From Bacteroidales bacterium (GTDB lineage Bacteria; Bacteroidota; Bacteroidia; Bacteroidales; ML635J-15), in assembly GCA_003249955.1 (NCBI GenBank), contig QKHS01000038.1:1-53333 (forward strand): DNA of 53,333 nucleotides. The letters are read 5' to 3'. Of the stretch, positions 34,684 to 43,750 are shown one piece after another. Numbering within the stretch: the stretch's first letter is position 1; each line of letters begins with the position of its first letter. The position numbers and the translations under genes were made by a program. The notes below the pieces were generated by a model that ran no database searches, had not been told where the DNA came from, and saw only the letters and a program-made list of their open reading frames with translations.

Positions 34684-36653
34684 TTAAATTTTATTGTCAG
34701 TTGAAGGCTGTAATTTCTGCCCGGCATAGGTTGCCACAAAACAGACCTATACGATTCATCAAAAATGTTGTAAATACGGAAATTAATGTCAAAGAACAAT
34801 TTCTTATATTCAAATATTTTTCCGATTGATACATCGTTCATGAAGTATGGATAAATGCTTACCAGAATTCCTGGCTCAGCAGCCGAACTGGTGTATCGCC
34901 GGCTATAATAGTTCCATTGGTGTGATGCATAAAATTTGCGATATTCTATGCGTGTAAAAAGGTTTGCAGAGTGCTTGGGTATATAAGCCAGTTGTTTGCC
35001 TGCTGAATTGTCATTTTCGATATTGGTTGATGACATATTCTTAGATCTGGTAAAAGCGTAATTTGCTGAGTTCACAAAGTAAAAATCTGCGACCATGTAC
35101 TTTAAACTTAAGTTGAAATCGGCTCCGTATGCCAGAACTTTTTCTATGTTTTGAGGAGTCCAGTATCCCATTGCAGTGGGTCTCCACATAATCCAGTCGG
35201 AGATATTACTGTAGTTGATGCCGGTCTCTGTTTGGGCAATGAGTTTTTTTCGTTTTATAATATTCTGAATTCCTCCGTCGATACTGTATCCTTGTTCAGG
35301 CCTTAGCAAAGGATTGCCTCCGGGAGAATAATACAAATCATTAAGTCCGGGCAGGTTATAGTTACGGGCAAACGAACATTTAAGAGTCAGGTTCTCGTTA
35401 AGATAATATTCTGTAAAAACTGACGGAATAAAAGGGCTTAATTTACGGTCGTAAAAATCCTGACGCAGAAGTATGCCAAAACGGAAGTTTTTGATTATTC
35501 CCGAGTATAACGAGATTGTCAAACCTCCTTCGCTTCTGGTGGTGTCGTATGCTTCGTTTCTGATTTTTTCGACCGAATTCACATCATGAAAATTGTAATT
35601 TATTCTGGTGCAGATCTCTGTTTTCTCAGATAGCCTGTACTTATGCAAAACAGAATTAAATACAGACAGAGAAGAGCTTTCGGCATCAACAACCTTTAAA
35701 TATCCCACACCACTGATATAATTTGTGCTGTTATATGATGTGTTTTGAAAATTTGCCCCGTGTGTAATTTCGAGTTTTGATTTTTCGCCATACCACATAT
35801 ATTCGCCCGAATAAATAAGCATATTGCCGTTATGACGATTGACATTGTTGTTTATGCCGCTTTCGTTGGTTGTTAATCCCGGAACTCCGCGATCCGATTC
35901 CTGATACCATGCTTTTACAGATGCAGTGCTTTTCTCTCCTGTACGGAAAAATAATTCCTGAGAAAACCCCTTTTTAAAATAATCTGCATTCCTTCGTAAT
36001 TCAGTAGTGCCACTGCTGATATCAGAGTTTACAAATTCGAAATCATTTTTAGAATAATTGCTGTAAACTTTAGTGACGGATTGAATTTTGGAGCTGCCGG
36101 CTTTAATTTCCAGCATATTATCAAAAGTAGAGAAACTTCCGGCCGAAGAGATAAGTTTTCCTCTTATCCCTTTTTCCCAAACCGGCCTGGTGTTGAGTTC
36201 GATTAATCCGCCTATGGCATTTGAGTTTTTGCTTAAAGATGATGATCCGTGATATAAAGTAATATTATCCGAAACAGCAACAGGTATTTGCGACATGTCA
36301 ACCATACCCAGCAAAGGCGAATTTAAACTTACATTATTCCAGCTTACTTTTGTATGTGAAGCTCCGGTGCCACGAAACGAAGCTGTGGACAGTGATCCTT
36401 TTCCGTACGATTTTACAAAAACAGGACTGTTCTCTGATAACAAAGCCGATAAATCACTCAGGATTTTATTTTCAATTATTAGCGAGTCTATTTTGGTAAT
36501 TTTAGAGCCTGATGCGTCAAGATTTTTTTGTGCAAGAACGTTTACCTCTTCAAAAACCCGGATACTGTCAGGGAAATACATATCCTGACAGTATCCGGTA
36601 AGGGACAATATCATAAACAGGATAATATTTACCGTTTTTTTAATCAATGACAA
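34680..36653 (-). CDS. btuB: TonB-dependent outer-membrane receptor, BtuB-like
   Basis: 657 residues, signal peptide (MSLIKKTVNIILFMILSLTGYCQ), a plug domain with FRGTGASHTKVSWNNVSLN and GGLIELNTRP, then a 22-strand-type barrel with alternating aromatic residues, ending in NYSLQLTIKFK as usual for outer-membrane insertion. It is the transporter of a four-gene unit whose leader is a cobalamin riboswitch at 38991-39155, hence B12 or a related corrinoid is the likely substrate. The start overlaps the preceding gene by 14 bases and the end overlaps the propeller gene by 4. Short, BtuB-sized, without a SusD partner. Confidence 0.87.
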   Translation of the reverse strand: MSLIKKTVNIILFMILSLTGYCQDMYFPDSIRVFEEVNVLAQKNLDASGSKITKIDSLIIENKILSDLSALLSENSPVFVKSYGKGSLSTASFRGTGASHTKVSWNNVSLNSPLLGMVDMSQIPVAVSDNITLYHGSSSLSKNSNAIGGLIELNTRPVWEKGIRGKLISSAGSFSTFDNMLEIKAGSSKIQSVTKVYSNYSKNDFEFVNSDISSGTTELRRNADYFKKGFSQELFFRTGEKSTASVKAWYQESDRGVPGLTTNESGINNNVNRHNGNMLIYSGEYMWYGEKSKLEITHGANFQNTSYNSTNYISGVGYLKVVDAESSSLSVFNSVLHKYRLSEKTEICTRINYNFHDVNSVEKIRNEAYDTTRSEGGLTISLYSGIIKNFRFGILLRQDFYDRKLSPFIPSVFTEYYLNENLTLKCSFARNYNLPGLNDLYYSPGGNPLLRPEQGYSIDGGIQNIIKRKKLIAQTETGINYSNISDWIMWRPTAMGYWTPQNIEKVLAYGADFNLSLKYMVADFYFVNSANYAFTRSKNMSSTNIENDNSAGKQLAYIPKHSANLFTRIEYRKFYASHQWNYYSRRYTSSAAEPGILVSIYPYFMNDVSIGKIFEYKKLFFDINFRIYNIFDESYRSVLWQPMPGRNYSLQLTIKFK

Positions 36654-37638
36654 TAAGTTTTTGAGTGTAAATATTTTGATTGTCGTCTGTTTTAATAATG
36701 TAAATACCGGCTGTTAATCCTGAAATATCAATATGTGAATCAGATGCTGAAATCTGTCTTGACAAAATTATTCTACCACTGTTGTCCGATATAACAAGCG
36801 TAACATTTTTAACAACATTTATATTCAGAACATCTTTGGCAGGGTTAGGGAAAAAAGAATATCTGCATTCTTCCGTGATGTAAACATTCTGGGTAGAATT
36901 TATTATTCCGACAGCATCCAGGTCAAAACCACAGGTGGCAAAAGGAGTAGGCCATGCATCGTTTATAATATTTCCTTCGGAGTCGTAAGATGCAAATTGA
37001 GGATTAATGTTCCCGATTACATCAACTATTCTGATATGGGTAATATTATTTTTGTCAACCAGAATGCCCGGAATTTCTTCCAGATCGAATGGAACTCCGT
37101 AGAAAACAGGATAAATACCTGCAAGATTTTCAAACTGATTCCATGCTGTTGCATCGAATGTGCCTGTCTGGTTTGTAAACTGGCACGATGAGATTGCCGG
37201 AAATCTTTCGTAATCAATTCCGTTACTGCTTACTTCTACAAAAGCAAGTTCTACAAAAGCAGTTATAAACTGAGTAGGAGGAGAGAATATTGCATTCTCA
37301 AACACGGCAAAGTCCGGTCCCGGTCCGTTGAAGACAGGTTGTTCAAATTGCAACACGATATTGCCGGAGTCGCCCAGACTGACAAACTGCCCGTCTGCAG
37401 CTCCCGATGCATTTTCAGGACTGCCGAACCATGCTTTGTTTGAGGTTATACCACCTTCGGTATATGTAAAGGAGGTATCTGCGATGTTGATATACCCACG
37501 CTCAACAACAGCAGATACCGCCCATGAAACAATGATGGACGAGTCCTTGTGAATTGCGTTGGTCCCTGTAGGAAATGATTGCGAAAAGCAGCCAAATCCT
37601 GACAGAATAAAAAACAATATCACAAAAATATTTTTCAT
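36640..37638 (-). CDS. T9SS-exported cell-surface protein of the B12 operon
   Basis: 332 residues with signal peptide (MKNIFVILFFILSGFGCFSQ). The ~230-residue body has LGDSGNIVLQFEQPVFNGPG, PDFAVFENAIF and AFVELAFVEVSSNGIDYERF, a beta-sandwich pattern seen in proteins encoded next to BtuB-like receptors in Bacteroidota. The C-terminal ~75 residues are a type A sorting domain (FFPNPAKDVLNIN, GRIILSRQIS, ISGLTAGIYIIKT, YTQKLIVI). The start codon overlaps the upstream stop by one base (TAATG). Function not known; capture or release of corrinoid at the surface is inference from the operon. Confidence 0.8.
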   Translation of the reverse strand: MKNIFVILFFILSGFGCFSQSFPTGTNAIHKDSSIIVSWAVSAVVERGYINIADTSFTYTEGGITSNKAWFGSPENASGAADGQFVSLGDSGNIVLQFEQPVFNGPGPDFAVFENAIFSPPTQFITAFVELAFVEVSSNGIDYERFPAISSCQFTNQTGTFDATAWNQFENLAGIYPVFYGVPFDLEEIPGILVDKNNITHIRIVDVIGNINPQFASYDSEGNIINDAWPTPFATCGFDLDAVGIINSTQNVYITEECRYSFFPNPAKDVLNINVVKNVTLVISDNSGRIILSRQISASDSHIDISGLTAGIYIIKTDDNQNIYTQKLIVID

Positions 37639-38855
37639 TATTTCAGTATTTTTGTTGTAAACACGTTTTCTCCGCTTGTAGTTTTAACAATGTAAACACC
37701 ATGAGCCAGGTCCGATAAATCAAATTCTCCGTTGGTTGAGTTTATCTCTTTGCCGGCAATGAGTTTCCCTGTAAGATCATATACATAAGCATTGTCAATA
37801 ATTTTGTCAGAAACAATGCTGATATTTCCTGAAGCGTTAACAAAAACTTCGGATTTGAAACCTGTGTTTGTTTTAATTCCGGTTCCGCTTACCCAAACTG
37901 TAACAGATGCCGTGTTTTCAGCCCCTGTAGCGTCACTTACTGTTACAGTCCATGTTGTAGTTGTTTCGGGACTGGCAACCGGAGATTGGGATGTATAATC
38001 GTCCAGCCCGGAAGCGTCACTCCATGAAAAAGTATAAGGTTGAACACCACCTCTGGCAAGAGCAGATAATTCAACGCTTTCACCCGGCATTATACTGTAT
38101 GTGCTTTCAACTTCGGTTTCAAGTTGCGGAACTCCTGTTGGAAGTTCTTCACCGATATTGTCCACACAGAAATATGTAGGGGTGTTTACTCCGTAATCTC
38201 CGGAGTCATCGGATAATATAATAAATACCAGACTGTCAGTATTTTCTGCCCACGACATGTCAATATATGTCCAGTCAGAGAGTTTAAAATCGTCTTCGGA
38301 ATTTGTAAATCTGTAATCGGCCATAACAATGTCTTTAGATGCAAAATACCATGATGAAGTACTATATCCGATAATTCTTAGTTTGTACCAGTGGTTGCCG
38401 GTGTTGTAAAAGTCGTCAGCTTCCATGTATAATGAAGAGTTGGCATTTAAAGAAATGTACATTCCCGGTATCACATCAGGAGCAGTTTCTGTATCAATTT
38501 TTAATACGGACGGGATGGGAAGATAATTGTTCATCCAATCAGAACCTACATAAGAAACCGCGTAATTGTCAGAAGAATAAGCCCCGGTTCCTGATGCGGA
38601 AGAGTACATGTTTTGCCATGAATATGTGGTATTGTCGGTTTCGTTGGTGTATGCAAACCCCATCCACGATCCGTAGCCACTATCATACTGGTTGTAAAAT
38701 GTTACATAACCACTGGAGAAGCTACCGCTTTCGTCACTGCCGTTCCAGTGTGATTCTGGTTCCAGGCTCAGCTCTTCAAAGTCAATAACATTTTGAGCCA
38801 CAAGCATTGATGCACCGCAAATAAGTCCTAAGACTAAAAGTAAATTTTTTTTCAT
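37638..38855 (-). CDS. DUF4465 protein with T9SS sorting domain, first gene of B12 operon
   Basis: 405 residues, signal peptide (MKKNLLLVLGLICGASMLVAQ). Residues ~22-240 match DUF4465: DFEELSLEPESHWNG, FSSGYVTFYNQYDSGYGSWM, GFAYTNETDNTTYSW, NYAVSYVG, YFCVDNI. Then an Ig/PKD-like domain (~245-320, ARGGVQPYTFSWSDASG) and a type A sorting domain (AYVYDLTGKLIAGKEI, LAHGVYIVKTTSGENVFTTK). DUF4465 proteins are frequent in corrinoid-regulated operons of Bacteroidota and some are, to my knowledge, B12-binding surface proteins. Here attachment would be through T9SS and not a lipid anchor. Lies directly downstream of the cobalamin riboswitch. Confidence 0.85.
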   Translation of the reverse strand: MKKNLLLVLGLICGASMLVAQNVIDFEELSLEPESHWNGSDESGSFSSGYVTFYNQYDSGYGSWMGFAYTNETDNTTYSWQNMYSSASGTGAYSSDNYAVSYVGSDWMNNYLPIPSVLKIDTETAPDVIPGMYISLNANSSLYMEADDFYNTGNHWYKLRIIGYSTSSWYFASKDIVMADYRFTNSEDDFKLSDWTYIDMSWAENTDSLVFIILSDDSGDYGVNTPTYFCVDNIGEELPTGVPQLETEVESTYSIMPGESVELSALARGGVQPYTFSWSDASGLDDYTSQSPVASPETTTTWTVTVSDATGAENTASVTVWVSGTGIKTNTGFKSEVFVNASGNISIVSDKIIDNAYVYDLTGKLIAGKEINSTNGEFDLSDLAHGVYIVKTTSGENVFTTKILK

Positions 38856-38950
38856 TTTTTTGAAAATTAAAAATTAAACAATAAATAATTACTTCGGTGT
38901 CAAAGTTTGTAAGCATACGGGAAAAATAAACATAAGAGAATCTCATATTC

Positions 38951-38970
38951 AGCTTTTGTCCCCGAAAGCT
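38951..38970 (-). promoter_or_regulatory. Candidate expression-platform hairpin
   Basis: AGCTTT and AAAGCT arms enclose a CCCC-containing loop, 20 bases downstream (minus strand) of the riboswitch 3' end. No T-run follows, so control of translation start or RNA stability is more likely than an intrinsic terminator. Call rests on the hairpin and its place only. Confidence 0.4.
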
Positions 38971-38990
38971 TTTAACTAATGACTGTTATT

Positions 38991-39155
38991 GGCAGGTCTT
39001 CTGACTTACTCTATGTTGCGATGCCTTCCCATCCCGGAAACCGGTTCAGTGACTTGTAGATTCGCAACATTCTAAAGAGCTTACAGCAGCGGGTACTGTT
39101 CAGGAGTTACACCTGATTCCCTCTTAGTCTCAGATTTGAAATCTGAAAAGCCATA
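38991..39155 (-). ncRNA. Cobalamin (B12) riboswitch
   Basis: On the minus strand the class hallmarks appear in order: GGGAATCAGGTG then CCTGAACAGTACCCGCTGC(TGTAAGC) of the 5' half, CGGGATGGGAAGG in the core, and the B12 box AGTCAGAAGACCTGCC at the 3' end (38991-39006). Spacing fits the AdoCbl-type family. A perfect Bacteroidota promoter lies immediately upstream, and the B12-uptake operon begins 136 bases downstream. It should lower expression of the operon when cobalamin is plentiful. Confidence 0.95.
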
Positions 39156-39161
39156 ACGGGA

Positions 39162-39194
39162 CAAAGATAAATAATTCTTTTGATAGCAAACAAA
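39162..39194 (-). promoter_or_regulatory. Promoter of the riboswitch-controlled B12 operon
   Basis: On the minus strand, TATCTTTG (39169-39162) is a perfect TAnnTTTG, with TTTGTTTG at 39194-39187 as -33 region (17 or 21 bases apart). Transcription would start about where the riboswitch begins. Confidence 0.7.
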
Positions 39195-39382
39195 TAAATT
39201 TTTTTAGTTGATAATTATTTTGGAGAGACAGGGAGGTTTTAACCTTGCATGAAAGTGCTGTTTTGTATGAGACTTTTTGTTTGCGGTATATATTAATAAA
39301 AATATTAATTAATCTGGAAATAGAATTGTTACATATGGATAAATTTGTGCTCAGATTTATTTAATCATATAATGTAATATGA

Positions 39383-39413
39383 TTTGGAATAATTAACTTT
39401 TATTCTATATTTG
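39383..39413 (+). promoter_or_regulatory. Promoter of the secretion/pilus operon
   Basis: TTTG at 39383-39386 and TATATTTG at 39406-39413 (perfect TAnnTTTG) are 19 bases apart, the consensus spacing; the first ATG is 26 bases further on. The next ~11.5 kb are read in this direction with gaps of at most 41 bases. Confidence 0.75.
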
Positions 39414-39439
39414 CAGAAACATTTAAGATTTACCATATT

Positions 39440-39850
39440 ATGTTTGCTTTTAAAAATAAAAAACATAAGGCCTTCAGTCTTACGGAGCTTTTAATTGTGC
39501 TGGCAATTATAGGGATATTAATTCTTTTGGCATTGCCGAAGTTTATGCCATTAATATCAAAAACAAAAAGTACTGAGGCTCAGATTCAGCTTAAGCACGT
39601 TTATACACTTGAGCAAAATTATTTTTATGTTCATTCTACATATACGACAGATGTGACAGAATTGGGTTTTGAACACGCAAAATTAGTATCAGAAGGAGGA
39701 ACTGCAAATTATAAAATTGAAATTGTTGAAGCTCAGGGTTCCAGATTTAGAATAGTTGCAACTGCTATTGTCGATTTTGATGGTGACGGAGCCTTTAATG
39801 TATGGGAGATCGATCAGGACATGAACCTGAAAGAAACGGTTAAAGACTAA
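39440..39850 (+). CDS. gspG: Major pseudopilin / type IV pilin-like protein (GspG-like)
   Basis: 136 residues. Short basic leader, then the class III prepilin signal: KKHKA before Phe12, and Glu at position +5 of the mature chain (FSLTELLIVLAIIGILILL), a typical N-methylated hydrophobic helix. The C-terminal domain has DFDGDGAFNVWEIDQ, an acidic loop like the calcium-binding loop of GspG major pseudopilins. The residue before the cut is Ala where Gly is usual. First gene of the operon, as expected for an abundant subunit. It could equally be a pilin of a type IV pilus; T2SS-like is preferred because of the DGDG loop and the company it keeps. Confidence 0.85.
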   Translation: MFAFKNKKHKAFSLTELLIVLAIIGILILLALPKFMPLISKTKSTEAQIQLKHVYTLEQNYFYVHSTYTTDVTELGFEHAKLVSEGGTANYKIEIVEAQGSRFRIVATAIVDFDGDGAFNVWEIDQDMNLKETVKD

Positions 39851-39862
39851 TATTTTCCTGAA

Positions 39863-40384
39863 ATGAAAATTTTTAGCTATGTGCCTGAAATAATACTTTT
39901 TGTTATTATGCTTGTTGTTATTTACAATGACTTTAAATACAGGTTGATTTCGACATTTGCTTTGATTGCCATTTTTTGTTTGACTTTTGTTAATATGATA
40001 TTTAAATATGATTTTTTGACATTTTTGTTAAACGGAGTTTTAAATATTTTGTTTTTATTTTTTTTGTTTTTAACCATTAAGCTGTACTTTAAATTACGAA
40101 AAGAAGATGATATTATTAATAAACAGATAGGAGCCGGGGATTTGTATTATTTTGTCTGTTTGATATTTGCATTTACACCTGTTTCGTTCATGTTTTATCT
40201 TACTTTTACTTTTATTATCTCGTTAATCTGGTTTTTGATAAGCAGATTAACGAAAACTGCAAATAGAGATTTGGTACCTTTGGCCGGAATTGCAGCGTTA
40301 CTTTTTGTTTTTTATCAGAGTATTGGATTTTTATCAGAGTATAATTTATTTTCAGATTATTATTACATTGAATTGTTTACATGA
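39863..40384 (+). CDS. Minimal prepilin peptidase (A24 family, GspO/PilD-like)
   Basis: 173 residues, a polytopic membrane aspartate protease. The two catalytic aspartates are Asp23 in YNDFKYRLIS and Asp93 in the GxGD motif (QIGAGDLYYF); the later VPLAGIAAL matches the conserved end of the family. The N-terminal methyltransferase half of PilD is absent, so it resembles the short peptidases of archaea and Tad systems. It would cut the three prepilins of the operon. It overlaps the ATPase start by 4 bases. Confidence 0.85.
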   Translation: MKIFSYVPEIILFVIMLVVIYNDFKYRLISTFALIAIFCLTFVNMIFKYDFLTFLLNGVLNILFLFFLFLTIKLYFKLRKEDDIINKQIGAGDLYYFVCLIFAFTPVSFMFYLTFTFIISLIWFLISRLTKTANRDLVPLAGIAALLFVFYQSIGFLSEYNLFSDYYYIELFT

Positions 40385-41799
40385 ACAAACAAATTGACAT
40401 ATCAACCGAATTACAACAACTTATTTCAACCGGGCAGGCATGGGAATTCAGAATAATTCCCAAAGAGAACAATAGTGATTTTATTGAGTTTCTTACAGAT
40501 AATGATTCTTTGAATGATTTTGTTGTTGATGAGTTTGAAATGCTTTTTGGTAAGCAGGTCAGATTTACTCAAACACATACAGACTTTATTACGAATGCAC
40601 TTAACAGATTTTATCGTCAGAAGAACAATAATAATCTGAAAATAAATGTAACATCCGATAATTTTGTTTTTAATCTCATAGAGGAGGCAAATGAATATGG
40701 TTGTAGTGATATTCATATTGAGGTTTATGAAAATCTTTGCCGCATAAGATATAGAATTGACGGGAAACTGATAGAAAAGTATCTTATCAGTGATGCAGAA
40801 TACCCGATATTGATAAATAAAATCAAAATAAAATCAAATATTGATATTGCAGAGAAAAGGTTACCTCAGGACGGTCGTATAAATTACTCAAATAACGATG
40901 AACAATTTGATATCAGGGTTTCTGTTTTACCAACATTATATGGCGAAAAAATAGTTTTGAGGCTTTTAAGCAAGGATGCAACGGATATAGATATTAATCA
41001 GTTGGGTTTTAGCAGCAGTCAGTTATCTGATTACCTTACAGGGATAAAAAAACCACATGGCATACTTCTTATCAGCGGTCCTACAGGCTCAGGGAAAACA
41101 ACAACCTTATATGCAACACTGAAGATACTTAATAAGATAGAAACAAATATTCTTACAATTGAAGATCCGATAGAGTACACGCTTGAAGGGATAAATCAGG
41201 TTCAGTTAAAGGAAAGCATAGGCTTAACTTTTTCCAGCGCATTAAGGACATTTTTAAGGCAGGATCCTGATGTGATAATGTTGGGAGAAATACGTGACGG
41301 AGAAACTGCTCAAATGGCAATAAGGGCAGCATTAACAGGTCATCTGGTTTTGTCAACTATCCACACCAACAGTGCCTGGGGAACTATATCAAGGCTTATT
41401 GATATGGGGGTTCCGCCTTTCTTACTTGCAAACACATTAAATCTCACTGTAGCTCAACGATTAGTGAGATTGCTTTGCCCTCATTGTAAAGAGAAATCTG
41501 AAACAAAATCAAGAATTTCAGGGCAACACAAGTTTAAATATCAAATCCCTGAGACTGATTTTGTCCCGGTTGGCTGTCCCGATTGTTTCTATACCGGATA
41601 CAAAGGCCGTAAAGCCGTTTATGAAGTTATTCCGGTCAATCATGAATTCAGCGGGCTTATAAAAGATAATATTCCCGACATAGGTGATGTTTTGTTGAAA
41701 AACGAAATAAAGTCCTTGTCGGACAGTGCATTTGAATTGTATTCAAAAGGAGAAACATCCTTTGATGAAATATATCCGATACTAATTAGTAATTATTAG
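40381..41799 (+). CDS. gspE: Secretion/assembly ATPase (GspE/PilB family)
   Basis: 472 residues, cytoplasmic motor of the pilus-like machine. N2-like domain with DIHIEVYENLCRIRYRIDG, Walker A GPTGSGKT (233-240), Asp box EDPIEYTLEGINQVQ, Walker B DPDVIMLGEIRD, His box LSTIHTNSAWGTISRLIDMG, and a zinc site Cys366/Cys369/Cys399/Cys402 (CPHC and CPDC), a hallmark of GspE and PilB and absent from retraction ATPases of PilT type. The N-terminal N1 domain is short. No PilT-like second ATPase is present in the operon, which argues for secretion or one-way assembly. Confidence 0.95.
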   Translation: MNKQIDISTELQQLISTGQAWEFRIIPKENNSDFIEFLTDNDSLNDFVVDEFEMLFGKQVRFTQTHTDFITNALNRFYRQKNNNNLKINVTSDNFVFNLIEEANEYGCSDIHIEVYENLCRIRYRIDGKLIEKYLISDAEYPILINKIKIKSNIDIAEKRLPQDGRINYSNNDEQFDIRVSVLPTLYGEKIVLRLLSKDATDIDINQLGFSSSQLSDYLTGIKKPHGILLISGPTGSGKTTTLYATLKILNKIETNILTIEDPIEYTLEGINQVQLKESIGLTFSSALRTFLRQDPDVIMLGEIRDGETAQMAIRAALTGHLVLSTIHTNSAWGTISRLIDMGVPPFLLANTLNLTVAQRLVRLLCPHCKEKSETKSRISGQHKFKYQIPETDFVPVGCPDCFYTGYKGRKAVYEVIPVNHEFSGLIKDNIPDIGDVLLKNEIKSLSDSAFELYSKGETSFDEIYPILISNY

Positions 41800-41803
41800 A
41801 ACA

Positions 41804-43747
41804 ATGATAAAAATAAAATATTTTGCTTTAGCCTTTTTTGTGTTTTTCATGCTTGCAGGGTATGCTCAGGAAACCAATCAGGATTCATTGGAGTTAAAAC
41901 TGCGTAATCTGGCTCTCTCAGAACCTGCTCTCAATACAAAGGTAAGTGTTTCGGTCGAGGATCTTGATATGGGGAATTTTTTGCGCGCTGTAGCAAATAA
42001 TGCGAAAATAAATATCAATATAGACCCAAAGCTTAATATAAATGTTACAAATAACTTTTCGGATGTTAAAGTTGTAGATCTTTTGATTTTTGTTTGCCGG
42101 GAATATAATCTGGAAATTGACATAATAGGCAATATTATTTCTGTTTACATGGCAGATATTCCGGCTCCTCCTCCGGCAGTATATAAGCCCAAACAGATTC
42201 CTGTTACTTATAATAAAGAAAATGATCTTATTTCTTTTGACATTAAAAATGATACATTGGAGCAGGTTATAAAAGAGATTACTTTGCAGACAGGTAAAAA
42301 TATAGTAGTCTCGCCTGATGTTAAAAATAAAGTGGTATCAGGATATGTCCAGGGGGAAACACTCGATAAAGCAATAACAATGCTCGCATTTGCCAATAAT
42401 TTTATTTATAAAAAAGATGAAACAAACGGATTTTATTTAGTAAGATTGCCTGATCCTGAACAGGATGCCTCAAGGGCAAGTTCAGAAATCAACAATATTT
42501 CCGGCAGAAAAGAAAACAGGAATAATAAGAATCAGGATGCAAATAAGAAGACAGAAGGTGGATCATTATTTTATGAAGATGCGGGTAATGGTATTTTTAG
42601 TATTTATTGTGAAAAAGCAAACCTTGAGGATATTATCAAATCTCTCTGTGATACTTTACATTTGAATTATTTCATAACAACAGGTCTGACTGCTGAAATC
42701 AGTCTTAATTTAGTGAATGCTGATTTTGAAACCTTTCTTCAACATGTTTTTAGCGGGTTAAAATTCTCTTATATCAAAAAAGATGGTATTTATTTATTCG
42801 GAGATACCCAGATTCAGGAGCTAAGGGTTATTAAAAATATACAATTACAATACCGCTCTGTTGAAGATGTCGAAAAGATAATTCCATCTGATTTGAAAAA
42901 GGAGCTTGAAATAAAAGAGTTTCTTGATTTAAACAGTTTGCTGGTTTCAGGAGCAATCTCCAAAGTTAATTTAGTTGAAAATTTTTTAAGAGATATTGAC
43001 AAACTGGTGCCTGTTGTATTAATAGAAGTCATAGTTGTGGATATCTCAAAATCGGCGAATATAAGTACCGGAATAAGCGTAGGTACGACAGTTCAGGAAG
43101 TTCAGTCGGGTGGAACTGTTTTTCCGGGTATAGATTATACTTTGAGTTCAGGTTCAATAAACACGTTACTTAATAGTTTTGATGGTTTCGGGACATTAAA
43201 TCTGGGAAGGGTAAACAGCAATTTTTATATGAGCTTAAAAGCTCTTGAAAGTAACGGTAATATAAAGATCAGGTCAACACCTCAGTTGGCGACTTTAAAC
43301 GGTCATGAGGCAAACCTGACAATTGGCAAAACGACTTATTATAAAGAACAAACCCAGAATCTGGCGATTAATCAATCAACTACTAGTGTAACAACTGTTA
43401 GTTTTAAGGCCGTTAAGGCGGATTTAAGCATTAAGATAAAACCGGTTGTCTCAGGTGATGAACAGATAACTCTTGAAGTTGAAGTTAAACAATCAGATTT
43501 TGGAGCCCGCTCAGATCCTGATGCTCCGCCTGATCAGGTGTCGAGAGAGTTTAAGTCAACAATCAGGGTTAAAAATCAGGAAATGGTGTTATTGGGCGGT
43601 CTGGAAGAAATGTCTGATTCAAAAACAAGTAGCGGACTCCCTTTACTTGCACGTGTTCCTGTTTTAAAATGGTTGTTTAGCTCCCGGGTTAATGAGTCCG
43701 AAAACTCAAAACTCAATATTTTTATTAAGCCCACAGTAATAAATTAA
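41804..43747 (+). CDS. gspD: Secretin (GspD/PilQ family outer-membrane channel)
   Basis: 647 residues with signal peptide (MIKIKYFALAFFVFFMLAGYAQ). Three STN/N-type periplasmic domains can be read (for example NFLRAVANNAKININIDPKL, EQVIKEITLQTGKNIVVSPD, IIKSLCDTLHLNYFITTGL) before an N3-like domain and the secretin core with KIRSTPQLATLNGHEANL, VSGDEQITLEVEVKQSDFG and the closing VLLGGLEEMSDSKTSSGLPL then LFSSRVNESENSKLNIFI. The VPVLIEVIVVDIS segment is the usual lead-in. No C-terminal S domain for a pilotin is evident; the neighbouring FN3 lipoprotein could serve in its place (inference). Preceded by the ATPase with 4 bases between. Confidence 0.93.
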   Translation: MIKIKYFALAFFVFFMLAGYAQETNQDSLELKLRNLALSEPALNTKVSVSVEDLDMGNFLRAVANNAKININIDPKLNINVTNNFSDVKVVDLLIFVCREYNLEIDIIGNIISVYMADIPAPPPAVYKPKQIPVTYNKENDLISFDIKNDTLEQVIKEITLQTGKNIVVSPDVKNKVVSGYVQGETLDKAITMLAFANNFIYKKDETNGFYLVRLPDPEQDASRASSEINNISGRKENRNNKNQDANKKTEGGSLFYEDAGNGIFSIYCEKANLEDIIKSLCDTLHLNYFITTGLTAEISLNLVNADFETFLQHVFSGLKFSYIKKDGIYLFGDTQIQELRVIKNIQLQYRSVEDVEKIIPSDLKKELEIKEFLDLNSLLVSGAISKVNLVENFLRDIDKLVPVVLIEVIVVDISKSANISTGISVGTTVQEVQSGGTVFPGIDYTLSSGSINTLLNSFDGFGTLNLGRVNSNFYMSLKALESNGNIKIRSTPQLATLNGHEANLTIGKTTYYKEQTQNLAINQSTTSVTTVSFKAVKADLSIKIKPVVSGDEQITLEVEVKQSDFGARSDPDAPPDQVSREFKSTIRVKNQEMVLLGGLEEMSDSKTSSGLPLLARVPVLKWLFSSRVNESENSKLNIFIKPTVIN

Positions 43748-43750
43748 ATA

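Larger units (their letters stand above)
38856..39439. other. 584-bp divergent regulatory region
   Basis: Holds a cobalamin riboswitch and its promoter for the leftward B12 operon and, at its right end, the promoter of the rightward secretion/pilus operon. No open reading frame of note. Confidence 0.85.

Noticed and set aside
37766-38788. Open frames on the plus strand inside the DUF4465 gene
   Set aside because: They are shadows of a gene with clear signal peptide, domain and sorting sequence on the other strand.
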